Made by a program: the position numbers and the translations under genes. The notes beneath the pieces were generated by a model. It ran no database searches. It was given only the letters and a program-made list of their open reading frames with translations, and had not been told where the DNA came from. From Bacteroidota bacterium (lineage in GTDB: Bacteria > Bacteroidota > Ignavibacteria > T3Sed10-11): a DNA stretch of 8,225 bases. This document shows, piece after piece, positions 6,462 to 8,225 of this stretch (positions within the stretch are counted from its first letter, which is position 1; every line of letters starts with the position of its first letter). Location of the stretch: NCBI GenBank assembly GCA_007128495.1, contig SKXH01000210.1:1-8225 (forward strand), given 5' to 3'.

Positions 6462-6668
6462 AATATCAATGGTAATCTGGAATGGAAATATGCTGGACTG
6501 TATTGCGGCGGCTACAGCAAACGAGGTCCGTTAGACGGTGGAGAAAAAGTAACACCCTGGCAATCGATAGTGGTGATCTCACAGCCGGGTGATTATCAAC
6601 TCGTTATTCAACATTTGCTTGAACCGGAACAAGTAATAAAAGTACAGATCAAGGTGAGATATGAATAA
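6462..6668 (+). pseudogene. 5'-truncated copy of the CARDB-like lipoprotein gene
   Basis: The frame 6462-6665 plus TAA at 6666-6668 translates to 68 residues that align with residues 94-160 of the lipoprotein at 5291 (about 51 of 67 identical by hand count). It lacks the signal peptide, the lipobox, the first half of the domain and one of the two cysteines (the Cys91 equivalent). An in-frame TAA (6459-6461) directly precedes it, so it has no plausible start of its own. No stop or frameshift interrupts the remaining frame. Of 22 differing codons, 16 change the amino acid and only 6 are silent, consistent with loss of constraint or with diversification before truncation. Its stop overlaps the ATG of the barrel gene at 6661, mirroring the lipoprotein/barrel order upstream, so it is probably the relic of a third lipoprotein partner. 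Confidence 0.85.
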
Positions 6669-7251
6669 TGAATATACAACAAGCTCTACATTAACAATCA
6701 TATTTCTTACCTGGATTTTCATCTTTCCAGGTGAGGTCAACGCTTCGGATAGAGATAATAGTACGACAAACTGGTATGACAGCTCAAGATACGGATGGTT
6801 ATATGCAGGTTATGGTTTGGCAGGCAGTAAACAGTTTGGTGGTCTGGCAGGTATAGTCGGTTTTTCGTATGTAAAGAATCACAACCAATATACGATGCGA
6901 TTGATAACTGCCGGGGAATCTCGTGTATACCCTCATCAACCGGATTATCTTAATACAGTTGGATCAAGCGATGCATATCAATTTATCGATATCGGGTTAT
7001 TGTACGGTTATGGAATAAATAGCCGTTACATTAAAATTTCGGCTTCGGCAGGTTTGAGCTTGCTCCGGGGTAACGTACCTCGAGGGATAGACGATGTTCG
7101 ACTCTTCACATTCGGTATACCCCTGGAGATCAATCTATTTATCTCGCCTTTACCACTTATCGGATTCGGTTTTATCGGATATGGTAATATCAATTTTATA
7201 TCCCCGCTCTACGGGTATATGGTTTGTGTCCAGATCGGTAAAGTGTGGTAA
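6661..7251 (+). CDS. Probable outer-membrane beta-barrel protein next to a truncated lipoprotein gene
   Basis: The product is 196 residues. A hydrophobic segment (about 10-23) followed by VNAS suggests a signal peptide cut after residue 28, but the n-region MNNEYTTSST has no lysine or arginine and carries an acidic residue, which is atypical. The rest is rich in Gly, Tyr, Ile and Phe in strand-like alternation (YAGYGLAGSKQFGGLAGIVG, YIKISASAGLSLL, LIGFGFIGYGNINF) and ends in GKVW, an aromatic C-terminus fitting an outer-membrane barrel of about eight strands. Only AAGGTG (6651-6656), four bases before the ATG, serves as a ribosome site, and it lies in the lipoprotein relic whose stop overlaps the start. 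With no intact upstream gene for coupling, expression may be reduced. No named family is recognised. It is the last gene of the plus-strand cluster. Confidence 0.75.
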   Translation: MNNEYTTSSTLTIIFLTWIFIFPGEVNASDRDNSTTNWYDSSRYGWLYAGYGLAGSKQFGGLAGIVGFSYVKNHNQYTMRLITAGESRVYPHQPDYLNTVGSSDAYQFIDIGLLYGYGINSRYIKISASAGLSLLRGNVPRGIDDVRLFTFGIPLEINLFISPLPLIGFGFIGYGNINFISPLYGYMVCVQIGKVW

Positions 7252-7294
7252 GAGTAGTGTTTAATTAATCGGTAGGTCATACAATGAGGAATTA

Positions 7295-7347
7295 GAGAGG
7301 TGCAGAGGACATCAGCTATCGATCTTGATGCCTCTCTGCGTCCTCTC
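7295..7347. repeat. Long imperfect hairpin between convergent genes (possible bidirectional terminator)
   Basis: The left arm 7295-7313 (GAGAGG, GCAGAG, CATC blocks) pairs with the right arm 7327-7347 (GATG, CTCTGC, CCTCTC blocks) with a few bulges, around a 13-base loop. It lies between the barrel gene (stop at 7251) and the ferritin-like gene on the minus strand (stop at 7359). Neither side has a clear T-run, so it is not a standard intrinsic terminator, though it may help end both transcripts. The purine-rich GCAGAG/GAGAGG blocks also resemble small dispersed intergenic repeats; this is inferred and needs other copies to support it. Confidence 0.5.
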
Positions 7348-7358
7348 CGTTATTGAAT

Positions 7359-7781
7359 TTACTTCATACCCCTCAAAATCCTCTCAATCTGCTCCGCATG
7401 ATCCGTCTCTTCGGCTATAATGTCTTCTAATTTGACCTTTAATCCGACTTCTCCCACTGCATCTGCCTGCTCAATACGTTTTTTATAGTTTTCAATATCT
7501 TCACGCTCCATTTTGAGATCGTATTCCAGCATATCTTTTACATTGGTATGTTTCTCAAAATCGGCAGCTTTTGTTGTAGGAGTACCACCGAGTGCGACAA
7601 TCTTATCCATAAGGTACGTAGCGTGTGCAATTTCTTCAGTGATATCCGGACGAAGGATCTCGCGAAGTTCTTCGCCGTTAAATCCTTCGGCTTTCGCCGT
7701 TTGATACATATATCTGATAGCTGCACCGAGTTCTTTTGATAGGTCCTCATTCAAACCATCAATGAGTTTTTTCTTGTCCAT
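7359..7781 (-). CDS. Ferritin-like di-iron protein (bacterioferritin/rubrerythrin-like, no rubredoxin domain)
   Basis: The product is 140 residues, nearly all helical, matching a ferritin-like four-helix bundle. Candidate di-iron ligands are Glu17 in helix 1, Glu50 and His53 (EEIAH) in helix 2, a Glu among 92-97 (MEREDIENY) in helix 3, and Glu125 and His128 (EETDH) in helix 4. This is the two-ExxH pattern of bacterioferritins and rubrerythrins. There is no C-terminal CxxC rubredoxin module and no signal peptide, so it should act in the cytoplasm, storing iron or reducing peroxide. On the coding strand GGAGGA (7786-7791) lies four bases before the ATG, supporting the start. It lies 46 bases downstream of the PerR-type gene on the same strand, which suggests joint transcription and peroxide control. 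Whether it forms 24-mers or binds haem cannot be told; the usual haem-ligand Met is not evident by eye. Confidence 0.88.
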   Translation of the reverse strand: MDKKKLIDGLNEDLSKELGAAIRYMYQTAKAEGFNGEELREILRPDITEEIAHATYLMDKIVALGGTPTTKAADFEKHTNVKDMLEYDLKMEREDIENYKKRIEQADAVGEVGLKVKLEDIIAEETDHAEQIERILRGMK

Positions 7782-7827
7782 GCATTCCTCCGTTTATTTA
7801 GTTTGTTGTTTGTGTTTTCGAATTATA

Positions 7828-8225
7828 CTACGATTTCTTCTGGCAATCTTCACATACACCTTTTATTTCAACCTGGTGATTGATGACCTGAAATCCCTCA
7901 AGCGGAAGCGATTTTATGGGAAGATTTGATAGTGCATCGTGTGAAATATCCACTACCTTATCACAGTGTATACAGATCAGGTGATGATGGTGCTCAACAT
8001 TTGTGTCATAGCGGGTGGTGCCTGCTCCTGACCGGAATGGAGATAGCAGCCCGAGTTTAACAAATGTGTCGAGTGTTTTATATATCGTTGCGAGCGATAT
8101 GGTCGGAAATTGCTCCTTTACCCGCTTGTATATTGTCTCCGCATCCGGATGTTCGTGATGATTGAGTAACTCCTTGTAAATCACGATCCGCTGGGGCGTA
8201 ATATTCAAATTGGCCTCTTTACATA
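7828..8225 (-). CDS. perR: PerR-type peroxide-sensing Fur-family repressor, N-terminus beyond the window
   Basis: The frame stays open to the right edge (residues CKEAN precede the TTG at 8206-8208), and NLNITPQR matches the normal N-terminal helix of the family, so TTG is not the start and only about a dozen residues are missing. Numbering from that leucine codon as 1, the winged helix spans about 22-54. The structural zinc site is C79xxC82 and C119xxC122. Aligned to Bacillus subtilis PerR as I recall it (offset 17), all five regulatory metal ligands are present: H20 (H37), D68 (D85), H74 (H91), H76 (H93) and D87 (D104). Asp rather than Glu at the last site, and GFQVINHQVEIKGVCEDC near the end, favour PerR over Fur. 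It would repress peroxide and iron genes until its metal site is oxidised. The ferritin-like gene immediately downstream is a likely target. Confidence 0.9.
   Translation of the reverse strand, partial: CKEANLNITPQRIVIYKELLNHHEHPDAETIYKRVKEQFPTISLATIYKTLDTFVKLGLLSPFRSGAGTTRYDTNVEHHHHLICIHCDKVVDISHDALSNLPIKSLPLEGFQVINHQVEIKGVCEDCQKKS

Noticed and set aside
5781..7251. The two small barrels (5781 and 6661) as products of the same duplication as the lipoprotein fragment
   Set aside because: By eye their protein sequences do not align beyond general barrel character, and DNA similarity stops at the lipoprotein stop codon.
7822..7827. TATAAT-like -10 box on the minus strand just upstream of the ferritin-like gene
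   Set aside because: No -35 box at suitable distance; a lone AT-rich hexamer is weak evidence for an internal promoter.
8206..8208. TTG as start of the PerR-type gene
   Set aside because: The frame continues upstream to the edge with residues fitting the N-terminal helix (KEANLNITPQR).

Overview
The window looks like chromosome from a Gram-negative (diderm) bacterium, perhaps of the Fibrobacterota-Chlorobi-Bacteroidota-like radiation. It encodes several lipoproteins with lipoboxes, three probable outer-membrane beta-barrel proteins ending in aromatic residues or carrying a PorV-like NPAG motif, a FecR/TPR periplasmic protein, a sigma-54 activator with a matching sigma-54 promoter, and a PerR/ferritin-like oxidative-stress pair. 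The phylum is a guess from protein style. There are no rRNA or tRNA genes, CRISPR arrays, transposases or phage genes.

Layout. (1) 1-765: the 3' part of a sigma-54 enhancer-binding protein whose C-terminus carries two HTH-like repeats instead of the usual single Fis helix-turn-helix. (2) 766-962: an intergenic region built like a sigma-54 control region, with repeated TCCCGCA half-sites, an AT-rich IHF-like site and a near-consensus -24/-12 element. (3) 963-2009: an orphan lipoprotein gene under that promoter, closed by a strong intrinsic terminator at 2042-2080. (4) 2131-7251: a compact same-strand cluster of envelope genes: lipoprotein; barrel-transglutaminase fusion; FecR/TPR protein; second lipoprotein; small barrel; a decayed 3' copy of the second lipoprotein gene; another small barrel. 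(5) 7252-7358: a convergent intergenic region with a long imperfect hairpin. (6) 7359-8225, minus strand: a ferritin-like di-iron protein preceded by a PerR-type regulator that runs off the right edge.

How the genes may work together. The recurring pattern in block 4 is a small lipoprotein gene followed within a few bases by a beta-barrel gene. It occurs twice intact (2131/2564 and 5291/5781) and a third time with a truncated lipoprotein gene (6462/6661). The barrel genes have weak or no Shine-Dalgarno sequences, so translation is probably coupled to the lipoprotein gene in front. I infer an outer-membrane complex of barrel plus lipoprotein, with a transglutaminase-like domain and a FecR/TPR scaffold on the periplasmic side. 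Its substrate cannot be read from the sequence. The PerR/ferritin block is a separate, converging unit for peroxide and iron handling.
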